Made by a program: the position numbers and the translations under genes
From: VRUE01 sp963837735
Lineage (GTDB): Bacteria; Actinomycetota; Thermoleophilia; Solirubrobacterales; 70-9
Assembly: GCA_963837735.1 (NCBI GenBank)
Contig: CAWIOM010000016.1
Location: 139,484-203,483, forward strand
DNA: 64,000 nucleotides
Direction of reading: 5' to 3'
Part shown: piece after piece, positions 8,893-18,900 of the stretch
Numbering within the stretch: the first letter of the stretch is position 1
Layout of the letters: each line of letters begins with the position of its first letter
Notes under the pieces: model-generated
Seen by the model: the letters and a program-made list of their open reading frames with translations, nothing else
What the model was told of the DNA's origin: nothing
Databases searched by the model: none

Positions 8893-9778
8893 GTGTCGCC
8901 TCCCGATGTAGAGGATTACTACTTCCCGCCCGGCCGCTCGATCGCCCGCATGGTTCACGGTGAGCGCTCGGTGGGCCTGCTCTACGGGCAGCGGGCGCTG
9001 CTGGTCGGCGCGCTCGAACCGCTCACCTATACGGGGACGATGCTGAGCACGAGGGCGGCCAGCAAACCGTTCAAGCGCCTCGCCCGGACCGCCAAGATCC
9101 AGGAGACGGTCCTCCTCGGCACGCGAGCCGAAGCCGACGAGGCGCTGGCGGGCGTCCATGCCCTGCACGAGACGATCCGCGGCGAGCTGCCCGAGGACGC
9201 CGGCGGCCACCCCGCCGGCACCCCCTACTCGGCCTTCGACCCGGAGCTGATGCTCTGGACTCTGGCGGTGATCGCCGACTCCGGCCGGGCGATGTACGAG
9301 ACGATGGTGCGGCCGCTCGACGAGGGGGAGCGCGAGAGCCTCTGGCAGGACTACGTGCTCTTCGGCGAGCTCTTCCGCCTGCCCCGCTCGGAGATGCCCG
9401 GCAGCTACCGCGAGTTCGAGGCCTGGTTCGGGGCCAAGCTGCGCTCACCCGACCTGCAGGCGACCGCACACGGGCTGGAGATGGCGCCGCTGGTCGCCTT
9501 CCGGCAGCCCGTGCCGGCCGCGGCCCGCGGCAACCTCGCGATCCAGAACCACATCATCAAGGGCACGCTGCCGCCGCGGGTGCGGGAGATCTTCGGGATC
9601 CGCTGGAGCCGCGCCCACGAGCGCTCCTTCAGGGCGATCGCCGCCGCCCACCGTCGCGCTCGTCGCGCCTTCCCCCACGCCGTTCGGCGTGGCCGCAACG
9701 ACTACTTCTTCGACGCTCGTCAGCCGGGCCGAGCACCGACGAGGTGGCACGGCTGTTCCCGAGCTGCGGAGCGGCTGA
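8893..9778 (+). CDS. Oxygenase MpaB / rubber-oxygenase-like (DUF2236) protein, probable frameshift near 9713
   Basis: GTG 8893, 12 bases after the FtsH stop. Family pattern: SIARMVHGERSVGLLYGQRA, LGTRAEADEALAGVHALHE with the His-rich core, YSAFDPELMLWTLAVIADSG, LWQDYVLFGELFRLP and a C-terminal RRGRNDYFFD. The family includes heme-binding latex-clearing and mycophenolic-acid oxygenases; many bacterial members are uncharacterised. The raw frame runs on to 9858 into the neighbouring minus-strand gene with a poor Arg/Gly tail. Shifting one base after NDYFFD gives a natural ending LVSRAEHRRGG then TGA at 9776-9778 (886 = 295 codons + 1). I prefer the shorter, repaired version. Confidence 0.75.
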
Positions 9779-9799
9779 CGCCGGCCCGGAGGCGCCGCG

Positions 9800-10573
9800 C
9801 TAGTGGCGCACCTGGCAGGGCCGGAGGAAGGTGCCCGAGAGGAAGGTGCCGTCCTTGAAGCGGAACTGGCCGCGGGCCTGGAGGCGCCCGGTTTCACAGC
9901 GGGCGCTGATGTAGCTGTGCTTCTTGCCCTTGAAGGTCCATTTTTTGCCGATCGTCAGTTCGCCTGAGATCGGCACCCCCGCCCCGTTGGCGATCTTCGG
10001 GATCCTGCCGTGGGTCCGGTAGCCGTAGATGCCTTTGTGGATCCTTTCGATCTCCACCGGGACGATGAAGGTGGTGACGATCGGGTTCTTCAGGAAGGCG
10101 TGGGCGAGAACCGTCGGGTTGCCGTGCTTTTTGGGCCCGTTGAAGATCGTGATCGGCGAGGAGGCCGGGATCGGCGCCTGTTCGGGGAATTTGACGATCG
10201 CCGAGCCCCTGCCCTTGCCGACGATCGCGCCCTTGCAGGCCCTGCGGGCCTGCTCGACCGTGGTCGCTTCGAGCTGGCCTTCCCTGCAGATCGGCAGGCC
10301 GCGGGTGTCGACGGCGCCGTGGCGGTCGAATTCGATGTCGATCGTTTCCAGGATCGGCGGCAGTTCGCCGTTCACGGTCGAGATCTTGCCGCCGCCGTGG
10401 ATCGTGATCGGGGCGTTTTCGTGGCGGGGAAGCTTGGTCGGGGCGAAGCCGCCGTCGGCGGTGATGATGATGTTGCCGGCGCGCAGCTTGATCGCGTTGG
10501 CGCTGCCGGCGAAGGCGAGCACCGCGAGGGCCGCCAGGCCCACCACCAAGAATTTCCTCTTCTTCACGCCCAT
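9800..10573 (-). CDS. Secreted protein of paralogous family A, copy 1
   Basis: 257 residues. KKRK, a hydrophobic core and AGSANA form a signal peptide. Unrecognised family, but three more full copies exist in this window (31169, 44714, 49263) and they share an ordered pattern: PTKLPRHENAPI, a GELPPILETIDIEFDRHGAV segment, DTRGLPIC, then a C-x(17-19)-C spacing ending in AIVGKGRGS, PEQAPI, ITIFNGPKKHGNP, an IERIHKGIYGYRTHGRIP stretch, HSYISARC and a final LRPC. The four or five conserved Cys suggest disulfides outside the cell. Predicted beta-rich. Function unknown; the repeats of the family across the locus and its export are what can be seen. Confidence 0.8.
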   Translation of the reverse strand: MGVKKRKFLVVGLAALAVLAFAGSANAIKLRAGNIIITADGGFAPTKLPRHENAPITIHGGGKISTVNGELPPILETIDIEFDRHGAVDTRGLPICREGQLEATTVEQARRACKGAIVGKGRGSAIVKFPEQAPIPASSPITIFNGPKKHGNPTVLAHAFLKNPIVTTFIVPVEIERIHKGIYGYRTHGRIPKIANGAGVPISGELTIGKKWTFKGKKHSYISARCETGRLQARGQFRFKDGTFLSGTFLRPCQVRH

Positions 10574-10655
10574 AGCTCCTCTCCCATGTGGACCTGCCTA
10601 GCCTACTGAACACGCCAGGGACGGCTTCGGAGCAGTCTTGGGCTTCGGTTAATTG

Positions 10656-11666
10656 CTATTTCGCCGCCGGGCCCCATGTCGGAGCGCCGATGTGGCTGCC
10701 GTAGCCTTCTTCTTCGGTGCCGCCCGTGGCGAAGGTCTTGCCGTACCCCCTGCCGTCGGCGCGCAGGACCTCCAGAGACGAGGAGTAGGTGCTCGTCCTC
10801 AGGGCGGCGATGTGCTTTTCGTCGGGCGAGAAGACCGGGTTGCTGAAGCAGGAGCGGTGGATGCAGGTGCTCACCGGCTTCAGCAGGGGATGCGCGTGGC
10901 GGCCGTCGGCGCCGGCGATGAAGATGTTGAGCCCGCCGTCGCGACTGCTCATGTAGACGATCCGCCGTCCGTTCGGCGAGACGTCGGGTTCGGACTCGTT
11001 GCGGGGCCCGTCGATCAGCACCCGCATCTGGGACCCGTCGGGCCGCATGGCGAAGATGTCGCTGCGGTCGGTCCGCGTGTCGTGGTCGCGGTTGCTGACG
11101 AAGACGATCCGCCGTCCGTTCGGCGTGAACGTCGGTTCGTAGTCGCTGCTCGGCCCTTTGGTGAGCTGCCGCAGCCCGGTCCCGTCGACGTTGACCGAGT
11201 AGATGTCGAAGGTGCGGTTGCCGCCCACCGCCCGGTCGAAGACGATCCGGCGGCCGTCAGGGGAGAAGGACGGGTTCGAGTCGTAGACGCCGCCGCCGGT
11301 CAGCTGCCTGACGTCGCTGCCGTCGGACTTCATCACGTAGACGTGGGAATCGCCGCTGCCGGTCGCCGGCGGTTCGCGGTTGCCCGTGAAGGCGATCGAG
11401 CGGCCGTCCGCCGAGTAGGAGGGGCTGCCGTCGCCGTGGGTCGCGGTCAGCCGCTGTGTCCGGTCGCGCACCCGAGGCCCGTGGGCGACGATCCCGCCGC
11501 CGAATTCGGTTTCGCTGGTGAACGACCTCGAGTAGGCGATCGGGCCCGGCCTGCCCGGGAAGGTCGCCTCGGCGGCCACGGGGGGGATCGCGGCGATCAG
11601 GGCCAGGGCGAGAACGGATGCCAGGGCCGATGACCATTTCCGTGCGGTGATGCCGGTTCGTTTCAT
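10656..11666 (-). CDS. TolB-like beta-propeller protein (PD40 repeats), secreted
   Basis: ATG 11666 (GGTGGGG upstream) puts a signal peptide at residues 1-32 (SALASVLALALIAAIPPVAA). Five PD40/WD40-like blades follow with the signature S-x-DGR-x-I-x-F: SPSYSADGRSIAFTGNR, SNPSFSPDGRRIVFDRAVGG, YEPTFTPNGRRIVFVSNRD, SEPDVSPNGRRIVYMSSRDG and SNPVFSPDEKHIAAL. 336 residues. Such propellers bind proteins or ligands in the envelope; there is no Pal/TolA context here, so a Tol role is not implied. Related PD40 blades form the C-terminal half of the giant proteins at 15984, 23407 and 61374, so this may be a small relative. Confidence 0.85.
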   Translation of the reverse strand: MKRTGITARKWSSALASVLALALIAAIPPVAAEATFPGRPGPIAYSRSFTSETEFGGGIVAHGPRVRDRTQRLTATHGDGSPSYSADGRSIAFTGNREPPATGSGDSHVYVMKSDGSDVRQLTGGGVYDSNPSFSPDGRRIVFDRAVGGNRTFDIYSVNVDGTGLRQLTKGPSSDYEPTFTPNGRRIVFVSNRDHDTRTDRSDIFAMRPDGSQMRVLIDGPRNESEPDVSPNGRRIVYMSSRDGGLNIFIAGADGRHAHPLLKPVSTCIHRSCFSNPVFSPDEKHIAALRTSTYSSSLEVLRADGRGYGKTFATGGTEEEGYGSHIGAPTWGPAAK

Positions 11667-11741
11667 GACCCCACCGTAGATCGAGCCAGGGACGGTGTAC
11701 AGAGACGAGTCTGGCCCGGGACGGGCCACGAGAACCTTCGA

Positions 11742-11814
11742 TGGGCGGTACTGGGCTCGAACCAGTGACCCCCTCCTTGTAAGGGAGGTGCTCTCCCAAC
11801 TGAGCTAACCGCCC
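11742..11814 (-). tRNA. tRNA-Val (anticodon TAC)
   Basis: 73-nt cloverleaf on the minus strand: acceptor GGGCGGT/ACCGCCC, D-arm GCTC/GAGC, anticodon stem CCTCC/GGAGG with loop CTTACAA (anticodon TAC), variable GGGTC, T-arm ACTGG-TTCGAGC-CCAGT and discriminator A. All stems pair fully. CCA is not encoded. A CATAAT box about 10 bases upstream could be its -10 element. Confidence 0.97.
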
Positions 11815-11927
11815 GGGGCGAGGTGATTATGGCTTACCGCTGCGGTTTTGCCGGTACAGAGATGACGTCGGCGCCGCTGGCCACTTTGGAGTCGCGGCCG
11901 CGGCAAATACCGTAACGGCATCGGCGC

Positions 11928-12641
11928 CTAACCTCGCCCCATGACGAGTTTGACCGGGGTCCCCGGCACCAGGGTGACCGACTTCCACTTGCCGCCCTGG
12001 CGCACCATCGGTATGTAGCTGACCTCACCCCCTGGAGGGCGGAAGAAGACGATGGTCTCTCTCTTCTTGACCCTCACATGGGTGATCGTGGATTCGACCG
12101 AGCGCTTTATCTGCCGATTGGGAGGCGGCAACACCGATGCCAGCACCGCTGGGCAGCTCTTCCCGGGCACGCTTTTGACCTCGGCGTATTCCAGGATCTG
12201 TTCGCGGTTGGCCCGGGCGATCCGCGAGCAGATTCCCGGATAGCTCGGCTTGGCGAGAGCGCGGAAGAAAGCGAGCACAGCGCCGGCGACTTCCTTCTCA
12301 AGGGGGCCCCCGACTTCGGAGCCGAAGGTCTGGAGGCTGGTGTCGGGTTTGTATTCGCCCCCGGCCGGTTCGCCCCCGGGCGGGCCCTCCGAAGGTCCCC
12401 GGCGGCCACCCCGCTCGGGCGACTGGGCTTCCGTTTCCAAATGCGGCCTGGTGGTTTCCTTCGCGGAGCCCCGGTCCCCGGCGTCGGCACCGCCGGAGGA
12501 AGGTTCCGCGACGGTGGGGGTGTCGGCCAAGGCGTGGGTCGATTCTGTCGACTCCGAGCTCGAGCCACAGCCCGAGGCGGCAAATAGGGCACAAGACAAA
12601 GCGGCCAGGGTCACGGTCGTCCTCGGCAGGGCGTGCATCAT
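11928..12641 (-). CDS. Lipoprotein, last gene of the giant-protein operon
   Basis: 237 residues. Signal ending FAASGC is a clear lipobox (Cys about residue 25), so the mature protein is lipid-anchored. Residues 26-100 are a low-complexity Ser/Thr/Pro/Gly/Glu linker. A globular domain follows (about 110-237): FFRALAKPSYPGICSRIARANR, VPGKSCPAVLASVLPP, RVKKRETIVFFRPPGGEVSY, QGGKWKSVTLVPG. It has the same layout as the lipoprotein at 53103 (linker, short helical part, CPAVL or GCVATL, then a beta hairpin with an R-x-G/Y-x-x-I-F-R element and a final GG/DGxW strand), so the two are probably paralogs. The ATG directly follows the TAG of the upstream gene. No known function. Confidence 0.8.
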   Translation of the reverse strand: MMHALPRTTVTLAALSCALFAASGCGSSSESTESTHALADTPTVAEPSSGGADAGDRGSAKETTRPHLETEAQSPERGGRRGPSEGPPGGEPAGGEYKPDTSLQTFGSEVGGPLEKEVAGAVLAFFRALAKPSYPGICSRIARANREQILEYAEVKSVPGKSCPAVLASVLPPPNRQIKRSVESTITHVRVKKRETIVFFRPPGGEVSYIPMVRQGGKWKSVTLVPGTPVKLVMGRG

Positions 12642-13226
12642 CTATTCCGGAGGCCCGGAGACCCGGAGCTCGAGCTCCTTGGCCATCGCGTAGATGCACC
12701 CCTGGAACCCAGAGGTCGCAAGTTTGGGCGCAAGTGTCGCTGCATAGGCACCCGCCGCGAGCTGGCCCGACGTGAAGCTGGGTTCCTCGGCGATCCGGTT
12801 TTCGAACTTGTCGACCCTGGCGATCATTCTCGCCTCGCCGCTATCGGGATCGAGCGCGCCCTGTTCGACCGCGACCGGGAAGAAAGCGTCCTTCACCTCG
12901 ACAGGGGTCCTGCCGGAGCAGGCCCTTTCGCCGGCGCGGATCGCAGCCGCGGCACCCTTGACCCCCGGTTCCGGCTCGGGAGGGGGGAACTGCCGATAAA
13001 TTTCCTTGACGAAGGGCGTCGAGCCCTTCGGTGCGGGGTTGGCGGGCGACTGACGCTGCGTGCGACCCCCGGCGGTGAGTTCGGCGCGGCGTTCCGCGGC
13101 CCGTTCTTTCGCACTTGGCTCATTCGCGGCGTGTGGCTCGTCGCTCGAGCCACAGCCGGCCGAGGTCAGGGCCAGTGCCCCCAGCCCGATGACTGCGACG
13201 ACTGCCGTCGCAGGAGCCCGCCTCAA
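12642..13226 (-). CDS. Lipoprotein overlapping the upstream family B gene
   Basis: The start codon is TTG 13226, overlapping the TGA of the family B gene by 3 bases (TTGA), which fixes the start just before RRAPATAVVAVIGLGALALTS and lipobox SAGC. 194 residues. After the lipid-anchored Cys comes a charged Ala/Glu/Arg linker, then a helical domain (FVKEIYRQFPPPEP, GAAAAIRAGERACSGRTPVE, VKDAFFPVAVEQGALDPDSG, MIARVDKFENRIAEEPS, ATLAPKLATSGFQGCIYAMA). Two or three Cys in the domain may form a disulfide. Not recognised. The overlap implies translational coupling to the 13223 gene, so a role with the secreted giants is likely, as inference. Confidence 0.78.
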   Translation of the reverse strand: MRRAPATAVVAVIGLGALALTSAGCGSSDEPHAANEPSAKERAAERRAELTAGGRTQRQSPANPAPKGSTPFVKEIYRQFPPPEPEPGVKGAAAAIRAGERACSGRTPVEVKDAFFPVAVEQGALDPDSGEARMIARVDKFENRIAEEPSFTSGQLAAGAYAATLAPKLATSGFQGCIYAMAKELELRVSGPPE

Positions 13227-15955
13227 CGCCGCTGGCCGCGCTTGGCTCGCTTCTTCTTCTTCTTTCCACACGGAGTCCTGGTCTTCACGTTTTCGGTCTG
13301 CCGCTTCCCGTTCTGGGCGACGAACTGGACCCGCACCGCGGGCGTGTGCTGGCAGATGTCGCGCGTGTTGACCAGGTAGCCCCTCTTGCCGCCGAATACG
13401 GTGAGCCTGAAGTGCCCGATCGGGGCATCCGGGATGACCGGTGCCGTGGTCTTCAGGCGGCCACCCTTGACCGTTTCGGTGTCCGCACGCGGCACAAGGT
13501 TGACCTGCCCGTTGAGGATGAAGGCCAGCCTCGGCAGGCCACCGGATCCGGAGACCGCGTAGACCGGGCCCGAGAGAGGCTGGTCGAGCAGCGGTGTCTT
13601 CGTCGAAGCCTTGCCGATCGGGGTGCGGCCGGCGCACTGGCTGGTGGCGAGTTCTTTCTCCGAGCAAATGTTGCCGAGGTGACGCTGGTCGATCTCGAAT
13701 GCACTGGACAGGGTCACCGAAACCGATTTGATGTTGGCGTCGCCCTTGCGTGTGGTGAGGTCCAGCCGCAGTCTCGGGTTCTTCGCCCGATGGGTGGACT
13801 TGCGGCCGCCCAGCTGCTTGATCCTCATCTTCGGCTTGAAGGGAAGCGTCCGGCAGTTCACCGCCTGGAAGTAGGAGCTGAAGTCGGTCACCGTTCCCTG
13901 GTCGCCGATCCCCTTCGATGCCACGCTCGAGGGACTGCAATTGGTCGGGTTGATCATGAATTCGGGCTTGTCGATGTTGACCTGGATCGATCGCATCCGA
14001 ATCGGTATTCCGCCGATGATCGAAGGGACCGTGTCGGAGACGGCGGTCACGTGAGCGTCGGCCTGGTCGACCTGGATCGCGACCCGGACGACCACGGTTC
14101 CGTAGTCATAGGGTCCGGCCAGGGCCGGTGTGATCGCGACCACGGAGAGCGGGGCCCCTTTGAACGGCCCTGCCAGGTACATCTTGCCCACCGCGTGGAA
14201 CGGGTGGGAACCGGGACCCGCCGCGACGTTGGAGGTGCCGATTGAGCTGCTCGCCGGACAGCTCGGCGTCGTCTGCTCGGCGCGGCCGAGGCTCTGAGCG
14301 GCGGCGGCGATCGCAGCATCCGGGCAGTAGGTGATGCCTCTCAGGCTCCCGGTCAGCCCGGGGGGCATCGTGAAGCCCAAGTCGCCCAGGAACTGGTCGC
14401 CGTCGTCGCGATCGAGCCTGAGGATGAAGCTCGAGAATGCACCCGCGACCGGCGTCGTCGTACCGGCCGCAAGGCGCGGGCTGAAAGGCCGGACCTGCCC
14501 CGGGCACTCGCGGCCGTTCGGGCCGGCTGTGATGCTCACGTTCGGACTCGAGGTCTGCGGGGCGACCTGGTCGTTCCAGGGAATGAATTCCGCTTCGGTC
14601 GGATAGATCGTGCAGCTGGTCGGCGTCGCGATCAGCCCGCGATCTGACGCGAACAGGTGCAGATTGAACTCTTCGAAGGGCACCTGCGGCAGATCGGTGA
14701 CACTGATCGCAAGCTGGCCGGTCTGCGGGTCGGGGATGATCTTCGGTGCGATCTTTGCATGGATGCCGAAGCCATCGAACAGCATGAACAACCGGTACTG
14801 GTTGTTCGGCTTCGGTTCGCCGATGTAGAGACCGCCGGTCAACGGGCCGTTGAGCGCGGGCGTGACAACCTCGACCGTGCCGATCTTCGACGTGTCCGGG
14901 CAGTGGCTGGGAAGGTTGTTGTCGAAGTTCGCGGCCGAATCGGGGCAGGAGAGCTGGCCGTCGGCCGCGTCCGGGTTGATCGAGAAGCCCGCCGGGAGGT
15001 TCACGGTCGCCGTACGGAGCTGCGACGGGGCGTTGGTGAAGCCGAGGACCTGCTGGGCGATCAGCTGCATGTTGAGCCCGCTCGGCGCATCGGCCTCGGC
15101 GGTCGTAAGGCCGACGTTGAAGACGGGCCTGAAGACCTCCGAGGTGCATTTCGTCGTTTGCGGATATTCCTCCTGCGCGGTCGACGGGACCGGGTCCTGG
15201 TAGGAGTACACCCGGAGTTCGATCGGAAGCTGGGCACTCGTGCACACGGTTGGGTTGTCGATCAACGGTTTGACCAGGATCCCGGCCGTCGTCGGTGTGG
15301 CCAGATCTGCGCATGCTTCCGGGTTGGGTGCCAACTGACCCGGGCAGCCGGAGGGGTCCCCCGGCGAGCCGATCGGGAATCGGAGCGTGTCGTTTTCGGG
15401 ATCTGCCGGGAAGCCCCAGACGTGCACTTCAGCTTCGCGAAGCGGGATCTGCTGCGTGATACCCGTCACCTTGAGCGTCAGCCCGTAGTCGGAGCCGGTC
15501 CGCACCGAGATCGGGATGTTGATCGGGATGTTCAACCCGGGCACCGTGAAGGCGAACCGGGCCGTGTCGAACTCGCCCGCCGGTTCCATGTCGTAGAGCG
15601 GGGCCGCGCCAAAGGTGTGGAAGGCGTCTCCTTCGTAGAGACCCCTGACTCCGATCCAGCCGACCTGTGAATAGGACGGGCATTGGTTCAGGGCGAAGTC
15701 CAGGTTGGTGCACCGGGGCACTGCCTGCGGGTTTCCGAACACCCCCGTCGGCCATCTGATTTCGATGTCTTTCGCGACTTCAGGTTCGCCCGGATCGGGA
15801 AGGACGAAGCTGGTCCGGATATCCGGATGTCCGCCGGCCTCGGTGTTCGTGCTTGTGACATTGAAGAATTCGATCGGCTGGCTGGCCTGAGCCGGCACCG
15901 CCAAGACTGCAATAGCGGCCAGGGAGGCCATCAGGGCGAGTGCCGCGCGAATCAT
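13223..15955 (-). CDS. Large secreted protein, family B copy 1
   Basis: ATG 15955 is preceded by AAGGAGAGG and followed at once by a signal peptide (ALALMASLAAIAVLAVPAQA); ATG 15991, overlapping the upstream stop, is possible but has no comparable site. About 910 residues. No known family recognised, but five copies in this window share ordered motifs: AGGHPD near the start, GVFGNPQAVPRC, CPSYSQVG, VWGFPADPENDTLRF, LPAGFSINPDAADGQLSC, CPDTSKIGTVEV, CPGQVRPFSPRLAAGT, LRGITYCPDAAIAAA, YLAGPFKGAPLSVVAITPA, NPTNCSPSSV and ICSEKELATSQC. The tail after PCG is Lys/Arg only. Pairs of Cys near Pro suggest many small disulfide-closed beta modules. Exported; function unknown. Confidence 0.85.
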   Translation of the reverse strand: MIRAALALMASLAAIAVLAVPAQASQPIEFFNVTSTNTEAGGHPDIRTSFVLPDPGEPEVAKDIEIRWPTGVFGNPQAVPRCTNLDFALNQCPSYSQVGWIGVRGLYEGDAFHTFGAAPLYDMEPAGEFDTARFAFTVPGLNIPINIPISVRTGSDYGLTLKVTGITQQIPLREAEVHVWGFPADPENDTLRFPIGSPGDPSGCPGQLAPNPEACADLATPTTAGILVKPLIDNPTVCTSAQLPIELRVYSYQDPVPSTAQEEYPQTTKCTSEVFRPVFNVGLTTAEADAPSGLNMQLIAQQVLGFTNAPSQLRTATVNLPAGFSINPDAADGQLSCPDSAANFDNNLPSHCPDTSKIGTVEVVTPALNGPLTGGLYIGEPKPNNQYRLFMLFDGFGIHAKIAPKIIPDPQTGQLAISVTDLPQVPFEEFNLHLFASDRGLIATPTSCTIYPTEAEFIPWNDQVAPQTSSPNVSITAGPNGRECPGQVRPFSPRLAAGTTTPVAGAFSSFILRLDRDDGDQFLGDLGFTMPPGLTGSLRGITYCPDAAIAAAAQSLGRAEQTTPSCPASSSIGTSNVAAGPGSHPFHAVGKMYLAGPFKGAPLSVVAITPALAGPYDYGTVVVRVAIQVDQADAHVTAVSDTVPSIIGGIPIRMRSIQVNIDKPEFMINPTNCSPSSVASKGIGDQGTVTDFSSYFQAVNCRTLPFKPKMRIKQLGGRKSTHRAKNPRLRLDLTTRKGDANIKSVSVTLSSAFEIDQRHLGNICSEKELATSQCAGRTPIGKASTKTPLLDQPLSGPVYAVSGSGGLPRLAFILNGQVNLVPRADTETVKGGRLKTTAPVIPDAPIGHFRLTVFGGKRGYLVNTRDICQHTPAVRVQFVAQNGKRQTENVKTRTPCGKKKKKRAKRGQRR

Positions 15956-15983
15956 CGTGTTCCTCTCCTTGCTCTTCATAAGC

Positions 15984-18900
15984 TCAGCCATTGCCTTGGG
16001 TCCTGTGGTTGTGGCGCTTCCTGTGGTTGTGGCGCCGCTTGCCCTTGCGATGCTTCTTCACGCACCTGCCGTGGCGCTTGACGAAGCCCCTCTTGCACCG
16101 CTTCGGCGCGGCGATCGGGCCTTCGGGCCCGGCACCGGTCTGCGAGTTGATGTTGGGTGGGCTCGGCGCGACGGTGCCGGGACCGTGGCACTCGTCAGAG
16201 GCCGCGCAGGGCAGCGGCGAATTTGTCTGCAGGTAGCCGCCGCCCTGTCGGGCATCGTAGATCTTCACCGCCCCGCCATTTTCGTCGCTCGGCACCAGTA
16301 CGTCGCGTGTGAAGAAGAGGGCGTCCACGCCATCCTGGCTGACGGTCAGCAGGCTCGAGTCGTCAAGGCTGCGCCCCGTTGAGATGCGGCCGACATTGGT
16401 GCCGCCGGTCCACTCGTAGGCATCCTTCCTCTCGTTGGTGTCGCTGAGCACGAGACCTTCGTCTGTTGTGAAGAACACCCGCCCGTCTTCGCTGATATTG
16501 AGACCGTGCGGCGCGAGGAACGTATCGGCTTTCGCAGCGGCGCCGGTCGTCGCGCAGGACGCGCACTCGACCGCGTCCGCCACCGAGTCGTAGCGGTAGA
16601 TCTCAGCGTGGCCGAGGTTGACGAACCCGGTCAGCGAGAGACTCGAGCCGAACGCGGCGTACCGGCCGTCCGGCGTCACCTGGAAATCGGCGGTGCTGTG
16701 AGTGCCCGCCTGTTTGACGCCATGAATCACACCCGGGTTATCGATCGGATGGTAGGGGGCGACGGCGTAGCCGAACTCCGCGACGCCAATGCCGCTCGAC
16801 GCATAGACATGATGGCTCGTTTTGTTCACAGCCACCCCACGAGAGCCGCTGATGTCGCCAGTCGCCATCGTGCTGACCAGTTCCTGCGAGGAGTCGAAGA
16901 TCTTGATCTGGTTGCCCTCATCGACATAGACCTCGTTGGTCGCCGGGTCCATCGCCAGCGCCCGGCTGGCTTCGTTGAACTGGGTCCCGGACCCGATCGC
17001 ATACGGCGATTCGAACGAGGCGGTTTCGAACACCCTCACCGGCCCATTCGCGAATCGGGACGCATAGACATGGCCCAACGAGTCTGCGGCCACGTTGCAG
17101 GGCGCGAATTCGCCGGTAATGAGCATCGCCTTTACGGTGTAATCGCTGTCGGTGATCGGCGCCACCGCTCCCGGTTTGGGCGTGTACTCCCACAGCACTT
17201 CGTATCCCCTGTCGCCGATGTACACCGTGCCATTTGACTGATCGACCGCAACCCCACAGACATTGCCGAACGAGCTGACGACATTTTCGGCACCCGTGAT
17301 TTCCCCGAGGGCTTCACCGGTGGGCGCAAACACCTTGAGACTGGCGGGGTCGGTGACGTAGATGTCACCGTTGAAGGGACTGCTTCCAGCGTTGTCGATT
17401 GCAATCCCGCTGGCCGAGTTGGCACCGAGCGTCAGACCGGTGAGTTTGTTTCCTTCTACCTGGGGTTCCGCGGAACTGAAGTTTTTCGCCGCACCCGCCG
17501 AGGTGTAGCGGGAGACTTTCCCGCTGCCGGTTTCAGAGACGTAGAGATCCCCGTTGGACTGATCGACGGCCAGGGCCTCCGGGCCGCTATGGGATTCTCC
17601 GGTGAAGTTGGAGGTCACCAGAGGGTGGATCGGCGGCCCCTGGCCGGGCTTGCCGAGGGCCGAGTCGATGGTCTCGACGAATGCCGGATCCTCCCCGGGC
17701 TTCACGACGTAGAGGTTCGCCTGGTCGGCCACCCCTTTGGCGCCGTCGAGTTGCTCCGGACTGACAAAGTAGAAGGTGCCGTCGTCCTCGGCGACCCCCG
17801 CGCCTCCGGCGAAGGCCACGGCGTTGCATTTGCCGTTGCCGGACACGGAGTTCCAGCTTTCCGGGGAGCCTGGAGGCGTGCAGGCGTCGCTGTTGCTTGC
17901 CGTGCCATTCGATTTCACCGAGACCAGGTGGAGGGTCACCGCGCCCCCCGAGCTGACATCGGCCCGGTAGATGTCGGCGCTCGTGTCGGTGTCTTGGCCG
18001 AGCAGTTTGTCGCTCGTGGTGAAGAAGACCTTCGATCCGTCGGCTGTCATGCCGTCGAAGAGGGCACTGCTGGCCCCGCCCGGCGTCAGGTCAACCGAAT
18101 TGGCAGAGGCGCCCAAATGCAGGTACAGATGGTAATGGGCGTTTTCGGCGGCATCGGTCGAGACCTGCTTGCCGATGACGACGCCGGAGCCGTCCGCCGA
18201 GACATCGAGAGCGGCGGTACCCGGCCCGCTCAGGGTGGCCCCGCTGGAGTCGGTCGAGACGACCCGGGTCGTCCCGGCGCTCAGGTCGCGCTCGTAGATC
18301 GTCAGCGCGCCTTCAACCCCGGCCGTCTCGTATTTCTTGGTCGAGCCGAACACGAGATGCGTTCCATCCGCGGACAGGTACTTCCTTACTTCGCCGGAGG
18401 GCGCAGCCGCGCCGGGATTCAGCGAACCCGCCATCCCGGGGATCGCCGCACCGCCACCGCGTCGCACCGGCAGATTTGTCCCGAGGCCTGCAAAGCACGG
18501 TTCGCAGATACTGGTTCCACCGAACGCGAACGCGTCCAGGCCCTGATCGGCCCCCAACAACGGAGAGCCGAAGGGAGTTTCGTCGGCCATGCCGTCCGCC
18601 GGAATCCCGACGTAGCGGGTGGTCCACCCGCCGGCGCTCCGCTCCGCGACATAGGGGTCAAGACCGTGATTTGGCGGGCTGCCCCCGATCCCCGGCACTG
18701 AACCGAAGTGCAGTCCATAGAGGACCCGGCCCCCGGCGTCGGGATAGGCGGCGAACGGCGACTGCCCAGGAACCAGGTCCGACTCAACGTCGTAGCCGCC
18801 GGCATTGGCGGCGGAGACCAGCTCGTAGGCCCGACAGTCGGGAAGCAGAGAGGCACTCGTCTGCTGCCGGACGTGGGCGTTTCCGCAGGTGTCTATTTTC

